This document shows, piece after piece, positions 49,601-58,034 of a stretch of DNA of 64,000 nt. The stretch comes from Rhizobium subbaraonis (GTDB taxonomy: Bacteria > Pseudomonadota > Alphaproteobacteria > Rhizobiales > Rhizobiaceae). Both the position numbers and the translations under genes were made by a program. The first letter of the stretch is position 1. The number at the start of each line of letters is the position of its first letter. The notes beneath the pieces are model-generated. The model was not told where the DNA came from. It ran no database searches and saw only the letters and a program-made list of their open reading frames with translations. The DNA lies in NCBI RefSeq assembly GCF_900220975.1, contig NZ_OBQD01000012.1, positions 150,897 through 214,896 of the forward strand. Direction: 5' to 3'.

Positions 49601-49669
49601 GCCTCCCGACAGGGCGACAGTTGCAGCCCTGACCGTCGCGGCCTGGAAGGGTTTCGATCTTGCGCTCAT
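46661..49669 (-). CDS. large SNF2/SF2-type helicase of the DUF6361-PLD operon
   Basis: The 1002-residue protein has a helicase core: Walker A DEVGLGKT (33-40), DExH-like FDEFQ (237-241), motif III LLSATP (273-278), and motif VI QREGRVQRFGG (865-875), plus LIFSRF and TSVGQEGLDFHSW in the second RecA lobe. A large insertion of several hundred residues separates the lobes. It probably translocates on DNA or RNA using ATP. The start overlaps the phospholipase-D-like gene by 4 bp, as its last operon partner. Confidence 0.85.
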   Translation of the reverse strand: MSARSKPFQAATVRAATVALSGGNPLRRFLVADEVGLGKTVVARDTLAALASTARKFTVYYITSGLKVADQNKVELLRFLEKDEAKDALSVIDRVGLIPFEEKRKGKLRLYAFTPTTSFSSSQRLYGGKAVERAFIKLLLDELYPGLTAAFPEGYVEYGATSGWRWACEEAQGKFDNVSALFKAAYGRALRAEFGKPARENILHAIDTSKHGQSLGRMRKALAQAALDSAPPDLVIFDEFQCYRELLNAGADNPLARQLLAGTDGGTPPPILLLSATPYRFYAERWESGAGAAPHVEFFEIIEFLGGSAVRAEAESQFRRFGDLLHLIGHLPPDSRTAAIEEAQALKHHLEALLTPLMSRTERPVSDHAGEPAPPSVRIEPHDLDVYRHFTDHVSPKLAGSAIAYWLSVPLPAQALGDRYQISRDIDFPATRSVPRLGVTNCFKPPKEGWGSAKLRALNGLVPTEALALPWVLPSLTWWAPSGPWAKVTQSPKMLIFSRFRATPQSLAALVSLEVERKCVAKSNLPYAAAWKKRHLNPKPNQGPTLALFHPSPFLIRAVDPLDVKGKAAIKQIRARARQQIIQALPPSIAPEAPNARSNRRRKPAWAILAAIERAQKAPLAREFAAVQKNWGRVAPKDATLQTLLKQRQEAEAITWLSRWEMDALVDMALGAPGVVTGRALYRHLPELFDYQEQHFARLVRFCWTRLRTYLDRPVFWSILPGDDATQKYQSACVDGCLEAVLDEHFWLRKSKVNPDGLIEDLSAALAANVGTFGFKGAKKKDKIRIRCHAAVPFGGTETETHRQDHDVNEPPPARSEEIRSAFNTPFWPHVLATTSVGQEGLDFHSWCDRLGHWDLCSSPVDLEQREGRVQRFGGLTVRQPLARKLGEQALAQARGQASSPWDIIARDADKAFADDKTGLSPWWAMKGAELKRHLFALPQSRDIDRFAKLRTQRLLYRLALGQPDQEDLVDLLTHHDVETTRSLQALTLDLSAFSRQKHRDE

Positions 49670-51471
49670 GAGGCAAGCCGGGTGCGCGCGATGGCCCAGA
49701 TCTGAGCGAGTTCGTTCAAGTCAGCTCTCTCCGCTTCGCTCAGATTTTCGCCGTGGGCGAGAAGCGCATCCACATAGGGCGCAAAATGGCGATCGACCCG
49801 GCCGAAGGCTTTTCGGTCGCGTGCCCAAGCCGTGAGAATATCCTCCAATGTGAGGCGGTCATAACCCAGGCTTTGGGGGCGGTTGCCCCGCGATCCGACA
49901 TCTTCATCCCATGCACCGCCACCGACCGGAAGCGTGTCGCCGCCGAGCATCGCACGCATCCAGTCATGAAACGCGCGAAGCCCCATGTGGCTGGCCAGCG
50001 CGGCTAGATCCCGCTGCTCTTCGAGAGGCGGATCGACGGTGACGCGCTGCATCCATCGTAAAGCGCCGTCTGGGCCGCTTATCCGGACCTGAATGAAGGC
50101 AGACTGGAGTGACAACGGGATCGATCCAAGACCGAGGTTGAAGGCATCGGTCGGCCAAGGCAGCAGATCGCCATTTGCAGATCCGGCATGCAGCACATGG
50201 TCGGGGTAGGCGAGCGAAGGAACCGCTCGCGCGTCGATAGAGAAGCAATCCCCATCGCGGCGCAGAACCGGATCCCAGGAGGCCATGAGCATCTTGCGCG
50301 ACTCTTCCAGAGCATCGGCGGCACTTGTGCTGCGCAGGTCCGTGGCGGCGAGTTCCTCTATGGTGACAGGCGTCGCTTTACCGACCAGGAACGCCAGGCC
50401 GGAAGCGAACGCTTCGCCCGCCTCGAGTTCGACCATGATTTCCGAGTTGCGCCCCGACCACGCCCTTTCGGTCGCATTGGCGCTCCCGACCCTCAAGATG
50501 GTCTTCTCGCCCGAGTGGAAGCAGAAGATCTTTGCATGGAGCGCAAGGGGCGCCGGCTCCACATCATCTTCGGCCACAGGTTCGGTGCCGGGCAGAGCGA
50601 GCGTGGACTCGTCAGCAAGCACGTCGGGCGCCGCATAGGCCAGGATTTTCGAGAAATCCGTCAGCGAGGTTCTGGATCGGCTGGCTATTTCGGCGAGAGC
50701 CGGCATCGACGAAATCAGCGTCCTGGAACCAGCCGCCCCCCAGTTACCCGCCTTTTTCAGAAAGTCGGGCGACAGGAACGGGCTGATGATCGTTATGCCA
50801 TCGACCGCGCCGGATGGCGGCCCCGCTGGCAAGGGAACACCTTCATCCAGCCCATTTAGGAGGCCGAGTAGGCGAAAACCGTCTGGCGCATCCCACCAGA
50901 TCGCCTCCAGTTGCTCCGAGATGTCATCGGCATCCTCGCGCGATGCGCAGCGTGCGAGAGTGCTCCCGAGAGCACCGACGCCAGGGAGCCGAACCCGCCC
51001 CTTCGCGCGCTTTTCGCTGCCGTCCAGCAAAACGCCGGCGTCGAGATCCTGAGATCGCGTGAGGTTCCGGCTGCCAATCCAGAGCTTCCAGCGGGTTTCC
51101 CCTTTGGGGCAGTTATAGGCAACCAAAGCAATCTTCGGATGCCAGCTACGCTCGTGTTCATCGTAGGGTTGCTCAACGATGAACTGATCGAGGATGCCCG
51201 CGATCCGGGGGAGAGCGACCGGGCGCGCGATCCGCCCGCGCTGGATGATGATCTTGACGTGATCGCGCAGCCTGTCGATCGCTTCGGCAAAATCGACGGC
51301 CGTTCCACTGCCCTTGTCATTGTTACGACCAATCAGGGCGAGCAACGCCGCGGCGACCGCAGACAGGTCGACCGAGTAGGTCGCGAACAACGCGAGCTTG
51401 ACCGTCTCCAATCGCCCGGGCCGCAGTTCGTCGAGGTAGGGTTGGCCGTGCCAAGCTTGCCGATCGCTCAT
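49666..51471 (-). CDS. phospholipase D-like domain-containing protein (putative nuclease)
   Basis: The 601-residue protein has two PLD half-sites: HPK (111-113) with GSRNLT (133-138), and HAK (312-314) with GSANAT (329-334). The HKD aspartate is absent in both, as in nuclease-like members. No signal peptide is present, so a nuclease role is more likely than lipid hydrolysis. Start and stop overlap the DUF6361 and helicase genes by 4 bp each, indicating a stoichiometric three-gene module. Confidence 0.85.
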   Translation of the reverse strand: MSDRQAWHGQPYLDELRPGRLETVKLALFATYSVDLSAVAAALLALIGRNNDKGSGTAVDFAEAIDRLRDHVKIIIQRGRIARPVALPRIAGILDQFIVEQPYDEHERSWHPKIALVAYNCPKGETRWKLWIGSRNLTRSQDLDAGVLLDGSEKRAKGRVRLPGVGALGSTLARCASREDADDISEQLEAIWWDAPDGFRLLGLLNGLDEGVPLPAGPPSGAVDGITIISPFLSPDFLKKAGNWGAAGSRTLISSMPALAEIASRSRTSLTDFSKILAYAAPDVLADESTLALPGTEPVAEDDVEPAPLALHAKIFCFHSGEKTILRVGSANATERAWSGRNSEIMVELEAGEAFASGLAFLVGKATPVTIEELAATDLRSTSAADALEESRKMLMASWDPVLRRDGDCFSIDARAVPSLAYPDHVLHAGSANGDLLPWPTDAFNLGLGSIPLSLQSAFIQVRISGPDGALRWMQRVTVDPPLEEQRDLAALASHMGLRAFHDWMRAMLGGDTLPVGGGAWDEDVGSRGNRPQSLGYDRLTLEDILTAWARDRKAFGRVDRHFAPYVDALLAHGENLSEAERADLNELAQIWAIARTRLAS

Positions 51472-52700
51472 GCAACAGCTTCCAGGTCACGCAGGAGCCG
51501 TTTCACATTCCCCCAGCGATAATGGAGCGGCTCTGCGCGACCATGGCGCTCGCCTTGCCATTCCATGCGCCGATCGACGCCGAACTGGTTGCTGGCGAGA
51601 CGCGCGCGATCATCCTTCCTGCTGACCTCCGCCCGCGCATACACGTCGAGCAGCGGCATCGGATCCTTGCTATTTGCCCGAACCCAGGCCGAAGTTTCTT
51701 TCAAAACGCCCTCAACCGCAGGCGGGAGGTGCCCGATTTCGGCGAGAAACAGGTCCATATCCAGCCGGGCGGCCAGCCAGCCCCATTGCTCGACTGCGTC
51801 TTTCAGCGCGGCGCGGTGCAAATTTGGCTGTGGTCGCTTGTCGCGTGTTTCCTTGAGTGTCTCGACCTGAGCCGCATAAATTGCCCTGCCAATCGCGGAC
51901 AGCGCCGCCGCCTGGCCGGCCCGCTTCAGCATGGCGGCCTCCTTACCGGCAAGTGCGAGAATTTCGCTGTCCCAGCAGTGATCGGCCTCGCCGAGAGGCT
52001 TTCCGACCAGCTTCGACAAGAGCGATGGCTCGCCCGGATCAGTCGGCGAGCGAACGGCGCGCAGCTTGGTTGCGAGATAGATCTGCTCCGGCGGCAAAAG
52101 GTCGAGTGTAAGCTTTCCTCCGCCATCCCAGTCGCCGGGGGCATCGATCAACCCCGAGATTGGCCAGGCCACTGTCTCGAAGGGCTTCCCGTCATCGTCA
52201 TGGAGGGCGCGTTTGCCGGAGGCTGCCAGGAGCTTCGCCATATCCGGGCGGCTCCACGGCCGGCCATCAGGGCGGGCGCTGATCAGTCCCCATTTAGCGA
52301 GAGCCGTCCAATAGACATAGGCTGGCGGCTGGCTGATCACGCGGGGGAAGACTTCGCCTCCGATCACGCCATCTTTCTCACCGCCCACCCCATCGATATA
52401 TTTGAGGCGGCCGGTCAGCTCATGTTCGAGATCGGAGAAGGCTTGGCCAAAGTCCTTGGGGACAGGGCGCTTCGTCCGAAGGCTTTGGTAAAGCCAGGGG
52501 ATGAGAAGCGCGTAGCGCAGCCGTGTGTGCAGAACCGACGTGCCGGGGAAGAAGTGATCGGCATAGCGCTGGTGGACGATGAGGAATCCGACCTCATCGC
52601 GCACCCCCGCTGCGCCGCCGAACATCATCTGCTCAGCCTGGCCCAGCGCCTTGCGCGACAAAAAGGTGAACCCAAAAGATGACACGAAGCCTGCCCCCAC
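51468..52700 (-). CDS. DUF6361 family protein
   Basis: The 410-residue protein begins SSFGFTFLSRKALGQAEQM and contains GVRDEVGFLIVHQRYADHFFPGTSVLHTRLRYALLIPWLY near residues 32-71, the hallmark of DUF6361. The function is unknown; family members occur next to PLD-like and helicase genes. The start is a GTG at 52700 or 52685 (both have G-rich sequence upstream). It is the first gene of the coupled DUF6361-PLD-helicase set, 50-65 bp after the DEAH helicase. Confidence 0.75.
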   Translation of the reverse strand: MGAGFVSSFGFTFLSRKALGQAEQMMFGGAAGVRDEVGFLIVHQRYADHFFPGTSVLHTRLRYALLIPWLYQSLRTKRPVPKDFGQAFSDLEHELTGRLKYIDGVGGEKDGVIGGEVFPRVISQPPAYVYWTALAKWGLISARPDGRPWSRPDMAKLLAASGKRALHDDDGKPFETVAWPISGLIDAPGDWDGGGKLTLDLLPPEQIYLATKLRAVRSPTDPGEPSLLSKLVGKPLGEADHCWDSEILALAGKEAAMLKRAGQAAALSAIGRAIYAAQVETLKETRDKRPQPNLHRAALKDAVEQWGWLAARLDMDLFLAEIGHLPPAVEGVLKETSAWVRANSKDPMPLLDVYARAEVSRKDDRARLASNQFGVDRRMEWQGERHGRAEPLHYRWGNVKRLLRDLEAVA

Positions 52701-52749
52701 GGCGTGATAAAAACTTACATCTCAACAATATTGCCGATGCCCTACGGCA

Positions 52750-55700
52750 TCATTCACTACCAATAATTTTCAGCCTCATGGCGCGGGTTTCGAGCAAATA
52801 GGTCTCGACTCCCGCAAGCAGGTGCAAGCCTTCTTCACCGATTGCTTGCCGGGATAGTCCAGGTTGCACCATGCGGACGTCGAACTCGAAGCGGTGATCT
52901 TGCCACCCGACCTTGAGTTTCTTGATCGCGGCGGCTGAGCCTTGTTCAATCCGAGAGCTGAGACCACGGTCCCGGCGTATCTTTTCGCGCCTCAACATGT
53001 GTTGAAGCATGCGGCCTGGCCGGTCGCGCCACCGAGCAGACTTCTGAGCCTGGCCGCAAACCTCGTAGAGGTCGCTGAGTCGCGCGCCTGGTGTATCCGC
53101 GCCCGAATACTTGCAGTGATACAGGGTCACGGAAACGACGCTGTCGGTTATTCGCAGCGCCACGACATCAGCGATCTCGCCTTTGCCATCATCGTCGAAG
53201 ATCACATCATAGGGATCGGGGTCCGCCAACAGCGCGTCGATGACGAGACGTTGGACTGAGTCTGGGCGCTTGCTCGTGCCTTGCGACTCGACGCGGATAT
53301 TGGCCTTCGACCAATCCCAGGCTTCGATCTTGTCGGACGGGTATGGCTCGATCGTTTCGCCTTCGGGCAGGGTGTAGAGATGGCTGTAGATGAGCAGCGA
53401 GCCATCGCCGAAGTCGATCTGTGGCGAATCCTCACCGAAGGATTCCGAAAGCGTCTGCACCTTGCTGCCTATCTTGATCGTCGCCTTGGGGCCGGCGCGC
53501 TGGGGGTAGCGGGCATGCCCGTCGCTGAAGACGATCTCGAACTCGGCCGCGTGCTCATCGCTCCGCACGGCGAAGCGCAGTGGTCCCGAACGAGCGTTAT
53601 CGAGCAACTCGATATCACATTCCGCGAAGGTTACGGGCTCATCGCCGAACGAGATCTCGATCCGCTCCTCGAACTGGGTGATCAAAGATTCAGGCCAATG
53701 GATCGCCACAGGCGGAACAGCCGGGCGCTGGCTGATCTGGTGGGGGCGCATCGCGCTTTTGAAGACGCCGTCGGTCGTGATGCTGGGATCGTTCACCGTG
53801 CGGCCGACATCCTGACACCAGTCCACCCAGTCGGTCAGGTCATGGACCTTGGCGCTGGACCAGAACTTGCCCTTCGCCGAGCAGCCGCGTGAGGCCGGCA
53901 CGCCGTCGAGAAAGCCGGTGGCGAAGATGTTGTTCTTGATCCGCGACTGGGATTTTGCGCTGTCGAGGCCGTCGGCGACGTCCACGCCCATATACATCGA
54001 ATAGCGGACGCCGCGCCCCTGATGGTGGGTGAGGCCGAGGTTGCGCAGGATGAGTCGCTTGAAACCGTGGAGGCTGCGGAACACCTCCTCGCCTTCCACG
54101 CGGCGCGTCGTATCGCCGCAAACCGCCTTTGCCAGGCGGTCGAACGGTCCCTTGGCGGAACTGCTGATATAGAGCAGGCCACTGGCCTGATCCCAGTGGA
54201 GCATGTGCAGATCCCAGGTGACGTTCACTGCCTGCTGCGCCGAGGTCCAGCGCGCCTGTTCCTCAGCCCGAGTCACGAAGATCGCGACCCGTTGATGCGG
54301 GTTCAGTTTCATACCGAGATAGACGCCGGGATTGTAGAGTTCCTCCGCACGGAACGGATCCCAGGCGTCACAGGACGTTCGGTAGAGGACCGCGTTCATT
54401 TTCGGCTCGAGGGTCTGGAGCGGAATGTCGCTTAGATCCCCCGAAAAGCCTTTGAACATCTCGGCGCGGCGAACCTGCCGTTCGATCGTTGCCGAACTGA
54501 GCGCCTCCACCAGCGCGTTCCAGTCGGCGTCCTCGGCGTAGAGCTTGGCCAGCGCGCGATCGACATCGTCGATGCCGGTATTGGCGATCACCGTCGCATC
54601 ACCCAGGGTCGGATCCTGGCGGGTGAAGCGGCCGACGAACTGGATTGTCACCGCCACGCTCTTGTGATGATCGTGCAAAGCAGCGATCTTCAGCTCGGGC
54701 AGGTCGAAGCCCTCGCCGAGCATATCGACGCATACGATGATCCGGCTCTCAAAGCGGCGTAACGCTGCCAGATTTTCGCGCCGCTCCTTCAGCGATTGCT
54801 GGCTGTGGACGATGACAGGCCGGTAGTCCGGATAGGCCGCCGCATAGAGGCTATGCAGGTGTTTGGCGCGTTCGATGGTGCTGCAACGGGCCATCGCCAG
54901 ATGGTTGAGGCTGGCGTCCACGTCCGAGGCGAGCACTTCGCCGAGCTTGTCGATGATTGCCCGGTCGGCGTCGGCTTGATCCAGCCCGAATACGGCCTCG
55001 AAGCGGATCGGCTTGAAATAGCCTTCCTGCTGCGCCTTCTTCAGCGGGTAGGTGTAGATGAACTCCCCATCGACGCGGCCGCCATCCTCACGAAACGGAG
55101 TGGCGGTAAACTGGATTACCGGAATGGGCGGCTCGTGCTCGGCGAAGAGCCCGCGAAAGGACTTCCACGTCCGTGCCCCGATGTGATGCGCCTCGTCGAT
55201 AAAAAGTGCGGAGGCACGGGCCGCCATCCGTTCCTGCACCGGCGCCTCGGCGCGGCCCGCGATCTGCATCGTGGTGACGACGACATTGGCGCTGTCGAAG
55301 ATTTCATCGACTTCGGCTTCGCTCGCCGGAATGTGCGAGAGCCGCATGACCAACGGAAAGGCTGCGGTCTCATCGAGACATTTCTGCTGTTTCAGGACGC
55401 CGAAGGTCTCGAACTTGCCTGCGATCTGCTCGCGTAGAGCATCGGTGGGGACCACCACCAGCAGGCGCTCGAACCGCCGGTTGGCGTTGAGCGCCAGCAT
55501 AGTCTCGGTCTTGCCCGTACCCGTCGGCATGACGATGGTGGCAGGGTCCGTCGATCGCGTCGCATGAGCAAGCGCGGCATGAAGCGCGCCGATCTGGGGC
55601 CGCCGCAAGCCAGGCTGCGCCGGCACACCATCGGCCGCAGCCCGTCCTTCGCGCAAATGAATGGCGTCGATCCAGGAGGCAGAAACCGCCTGGAGCCGCT

Positions 55701-56091
55701 CGACGCGCGCGGAACGATCCAGCGTGTCGATGCCGATCGGCAAAGCATTCATCCACCGGCCTGCACCCAGTTCGAGTGCTTCGACGATCTGTTCCGGCTC
55801 CGTTGCGCCGGGCACGAGCAGAATGAGATCGGCCTCCAGCGGCGTGGCCGTCTTTGCGCTGATGACCTTTAGAATTTCGCCGGATTCCAGGGTTGTCTCG
55901 TAACCTTTGACACGGCGGATAGCGAAGGGGCGAAGCCGGCAACGCACCCGGCGCGCAGGAACGGCCAACTGACGAACCGGGCTCCCCAGCACCTTGCCGT
56001 CGATGACAAGCCGAGCCGGCAAGAGCAGTTCGACCTCGGGATTGAAAAGGTCGTCCTGGTTGGGGCCGTTGGAACGCGTGCGGGAGGCCAT
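52750..56091 (-). CDS. DEAH helicase with C-terminal PD-(D/E)XK-like domain
   Basis: The 1113-residue protein has an N-terminal region of about 150 residues, then an SF2 core: Walker A MPTGTGKTE (188-196), DEAH (299-302), FTATP (328-332), motif V VDMLGEGFDLP (455-465) and motif VI QFVGRFTR (484-491). Near the C-terminus (about 959-995) GEIADVV followed by LYHCKYS resembles a PD-(D/E)XK nuclease core (Glu972/Asp975 and Lys994). It thus combines unwinding with possible cleavage, like type III restriction or Hachiman-type helicases. GGAAGG precedes the ATG. Confidence 0.85.
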   Translation of the reverse strand: MASRTRSNGPNQDDLFNPEVELLLPARLVIDGKVLGSPVRQLAVPARRVRCRLRPFAIRRVKGYETTLESGEILKVISAKTATPLEADLILLVPGATEPEQIVEALELGAGRWMNALPIGIDTLDRSARVERLQAVSASWIDAIHLREGRAAADGVPAQPGLRRPQIGALHAALAHATRSTDPATIVMPTGTGKTETMLALNANRRFERLLVVVPTDALREQIAGKFETFGVLKQQKCLDETAAFPLVMRLSHIPASEAEVDEIFDSANVVVTTMQIAGRAEAPVQERMAARASALFIDEAHHIGARTWKSFRGLFAEHEPPIPVIQFTATPFREDGGRVDGEFIYTYPLKKAQQEGYFKPIRFEAVFGLDQADADRAIIDKLGEVLASDVDASLNHLAMARCSTIERAKHLHSLYAAAYPDYRPVIVHSQQSLKERRENLAALRRFESRIIVCVDMLGEGFDLPELKIAALHDHHKSVAVTIQFVGRFTRQDPTLGDATVIANTGIDDVDRALAKLYAEDADWNALVEALSSATIERQVRRAEMFKGFSGDLSDIPLQTLEPKMNAVLYRTSCDAWDPFRAEELYNPGVYLGMKLNPHQRVAIFVTRAEEQARWTSAQQAVNVTWDLHMLHWDQASGLLYISSSAKGPFDRLAKAVCGDTTRRVEGEEVFRSLHGFKRLILRNLGLTHHQGRGVRYSMYMGVDVADGLDSAKSQSRIKNNIFATGFLDGVPASRGCSAKGKFWSSAKVHDLTDWVDWCQDVGRTVNDPSITTDGVFKSAMRPHQISQRPAVPPVAIHWPESLITQFEERIEISFGDEPVTFAECDIELLDNARSGPLRFAVRSDEHAAEFEIVFSDGHARYPQRAGPKATIKIGSKVQTLSESFGEDSPQIDFGDGSLLIYSHLYTLPEGETIEPYPSDKIEAWDWSKANIRVESQGTSKRPDSVQRLVIDALLADPDPYDVIFDDDGKGEIADVVALRITDSVVSVTLYHCKYSGADTPGARLSDLYEVCGQAQKSARWRDRPGRMLQHMLRREKIRRDRGLSSRIEQGSAAAIKKLKVGWQDHRFEFDVRMVQPGLSRQAIGEEGLHLLAGVETYLLETRAMRLKIIGSE

Positions 56092-56105
56092 CGGGTCGCC
56101 TTCCG

Positions 56106-57038
56106 TCAGGCCGACACGGTCTGCGGCGAAGGCGAGACGGCAATCACCGTTCCCCTCGTCATCAGCACGATCAGTCCGCGCTCGGCGCCCGTCATGTTCA
56201 GATAGGCGCGCACCTGCGCATGATAATGATCGAGCGTCTGAGCGTCGGGGTTCACGTCGCTCTTCCAGTCGACCACCACGACTGGCTGGCCACCTTTTCC
56301 AACTGTCAGCGCGTCGGCGATCCCGGCCGTCGCGGTTTCCAAGCCGTCATTCGCCTGGGCGGCATAGACGGGAAATTCGGCCAGGAGACCGGGTCGCAAG
56401 GCCGCGATGTCAGGCAGGGCCAAAGTGCGAGCGACACAGGCCGCCAGTTCGTCGGCCGACAGCCCTGTGGCTGGATCGGAGACAGGCGACCGGCCAAGCG
56501 AGCGGATGAGATCGGCCGCCCGCTCAATCAGCGCCGCCTCGGCTTCCGGGGTTTCCCCGGTCAGCACCTCTTCGATGAGCTTGTGGAGGATCAGTCCGCG
56601 CTCCCGGCCTCCTTGCACCGGGGCGACGACGTCCAGTTCGGGGGGCTGGTCGTCAGCCGAGCCGGTCCAGAGGGACGCCTCCTCTTCCCGGAGCACGGTC
56701 CCGGCGGCGCTTTCATCGCGGCTGGGTGCAAGCCAGGTCAGCCGCGTCTGCGCAGCAGCGATGATTTCAGCTTCGGCGGCGAAGATCGCGCGTGTCTGGG
56801 CGTTGTCCACTCCCGTGCGCGCGGCCGTGAGGCTGGCGGGCAGATGCGAGACATCGAGGCTGGGAAGATCGGCGAGCGATAGATCGACGAGACCGATCCA
56901 TGCCGATTTCGACGGCGTGGTGTCGAGGCGGGGGAGGACGAGAAGCTCGCGGGCGCGGGTGTGCGCTGCGCCAGAGGTCCGATCCATCAAGCTGTGCCGC
57001 TGCACGCTTTGCACCGATGGTTGTGACCGATAGACCAT
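56106..57038 (-). CDS. RecB/AddA-type PD-(D/E)XK nuclease, apparent C-terminal fragment of a UvrD-like helicase-nuclease
   Basis: Of 310 residues, 24-39 (AAHTRARELLVLPRLD) match helicase motif VI of UvrD/RecB enzymes, but motifs I to V are absent. The rest is a full RecB-family nuclease domain: His152 (LILHKLIEE), GIADAL (Asp242), VVDWKSD (Asp257, Lys259) and QVRAY (275-279). The first 23 residues look unrelated. GGGGGA lies 7 bases before the ATG, so the fragment is probably translated. It is 14 bp upstream of the DEAH helicase and divergent from the WYL regulator. Confidence 0.75.
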   Translation of the reverse strand: MVYRSQPSVQSVQRHSLMDRTSGAAHTRARELLVLPRLDTTPSKSAWIGLVDLSLADLPSLDVSHLPASLTAARTGVDNAQTRAIFAAEAEIIAAAQTRLTWLAPSRDESAAGTVLREEEASLWTGSADDQPPELDVVAPVQGGRERGLILHKLIEEVLTGETPEAEAALIERAADLIRSLGRSPVSDPATGLSADELAACVARTLALPDIAALRPGLLAEFPVYAAQANDGLETATAGIADALTVGKGGQPVVVVDWKSDVNPDAQTLDHYHAQVRAYLNMTGAERGLIVLMTRGTVIAVSPSPQTVSA

Positions 57039-57128
57039 TGACGAATCCCCCTTATGGGAATACTAATTACACGGACTGCGATGGGTTGTCCATATAGTTT
57101 TTATCCTCATTATGGCGAGGCAAGGCAC
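57039..57128. promoter_or_regulatory. divergent promoter/operator region between the two operons
   Basis: Ninety AT-rich bases separate the nuclease start from the WYL start. CCATA (57090-57094) and TATGG (57111-57115) form a spaced inverted pair, with TTGTCC (57085-57090) as a possible -35. BrxR/CapW regulators bind inverted repeats just upstream of their own gene, so this is the likely operator. The exact site is uncertain. Confidence 0.4.
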
Positions 57129-58013
57129 ATGGCGGAAGCCGCGACAGCGCTGAAGTGGGGGGTGGGACGCCGACTCGAGTTCATCGAGTTTCGGCTGTTC
57201 TGGGAGGGCTCGATCAACCGGGCCGACCTTGTCGAGGTGTTCGGCGTGTCGGTTCCGCAGGCTTCCAAGGATTTGACGCTCTATCAGGAGCGGGCGCCCG
57301 GCAACATGGAGTACGACACCCGCGCCAAGCGCTACGTCGCCGCCGAAAAATTCGTGCTGCGGTTCCTTGAGCCGGACCCCTACATCTATCTGTCGCAGCT
57401 ACGCTCGGTTGCCGAAGGGGCTGTGCCCGCGAGCGACTCGTGGATCGCGGCGCTTCCCAGCGCCGATGTGGCGCTGACCCCCAGGCGGGACATCGACATC
57501 AAGGTTCTGCGGAAGGTTCTCGACGCGAGCCGGGAGGGCGCCTCAGTCGACGTCTTCTACCAGTCGATGAACAAGTTGCGGCCTGAACCCACTTGGCGGC
57601 GGATCACGCCGCATGCCTTCGGGTACGATGGTTTCCGCTGGCACGCGCGGGCCTATTGCCACCTCGAACACAAGTTTAAGGATTTCCTGCTGCCGCGCAT
57701 CCTCGACGTCGGTGTGAAGGGCGAGCCCGGCGAGGCCGGGGATCGGGATTGGCTCTGGAACAATTATTTCGATGTCATCATCGGCCCCCATCCGGGGCTT
57801 ACGGCGAGCCAGAAGAAGGTCGTCGCCAAGGATTATGGGCTGGACCAGGGAAATGGCGTGCTCTCGGTTCGCTACGCCATGCTCTTTTATGTTTTGAAGC
57901 GCCTGGGTTTGCTTGGTGACGCTGCGAAACAGAGCGCACATACACAGCACATCGTAACAATAAACCGCAAGGAAACTGAAGCGGCGCTTGAGAAGGCGGA
58001 GCTTCAGCTATGA
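57129..58013 (+). CDS. WYL domain transcriptional regulator (BrxR/CapW-like)
   Basis: The 294-residue protein has an N-terminal winged helix (RLEFIEFRLFWEGSINRADL and FGVSVPQASKDLTLYQER, residues 15-54), a WYL domain (about 120-195; PHAFGYDGFRWHARAYC) and a C-terminal dimerisation domain. This layout is shared by BrxR and CapW, repressors that sit first in phage-defence operons and derepress them on infection. The ATG at 57129 starts the conserved region; an ATG at 57054 would add 25 unrelated residues. It is 21 bp ahead of the SNF2 helicase. Confidence 0.87.
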   Translation: MAEAATALKWGVGRRLEFIEFRLFWEGSINRADLVEVFGVSVPQASKDLTLYQERAPGNMEYDTRAKRYVAAEKFVLRFLEPDPYIYLSQLRSVAEGAVPASDSWIAALPSADVALTPRRDIDIKVLRKVLDASREGASVDVFYQSMNKLRPEPTWRRITPHAFGYDGFRWHARAYCHLEHKFKDFLLPRILDVGVKGEPGEAGDRDWLWNNYFDVIIGPHPGLTASQKKVVAKDYGLDQGNGVLSVRYAMLFYVLKRLGLLGDAAKQSAHTQHIVTINRKETEAALEKAELQL

Positions 58014-58034
58014 AGGACTGGGGGGAGCCGAGCA

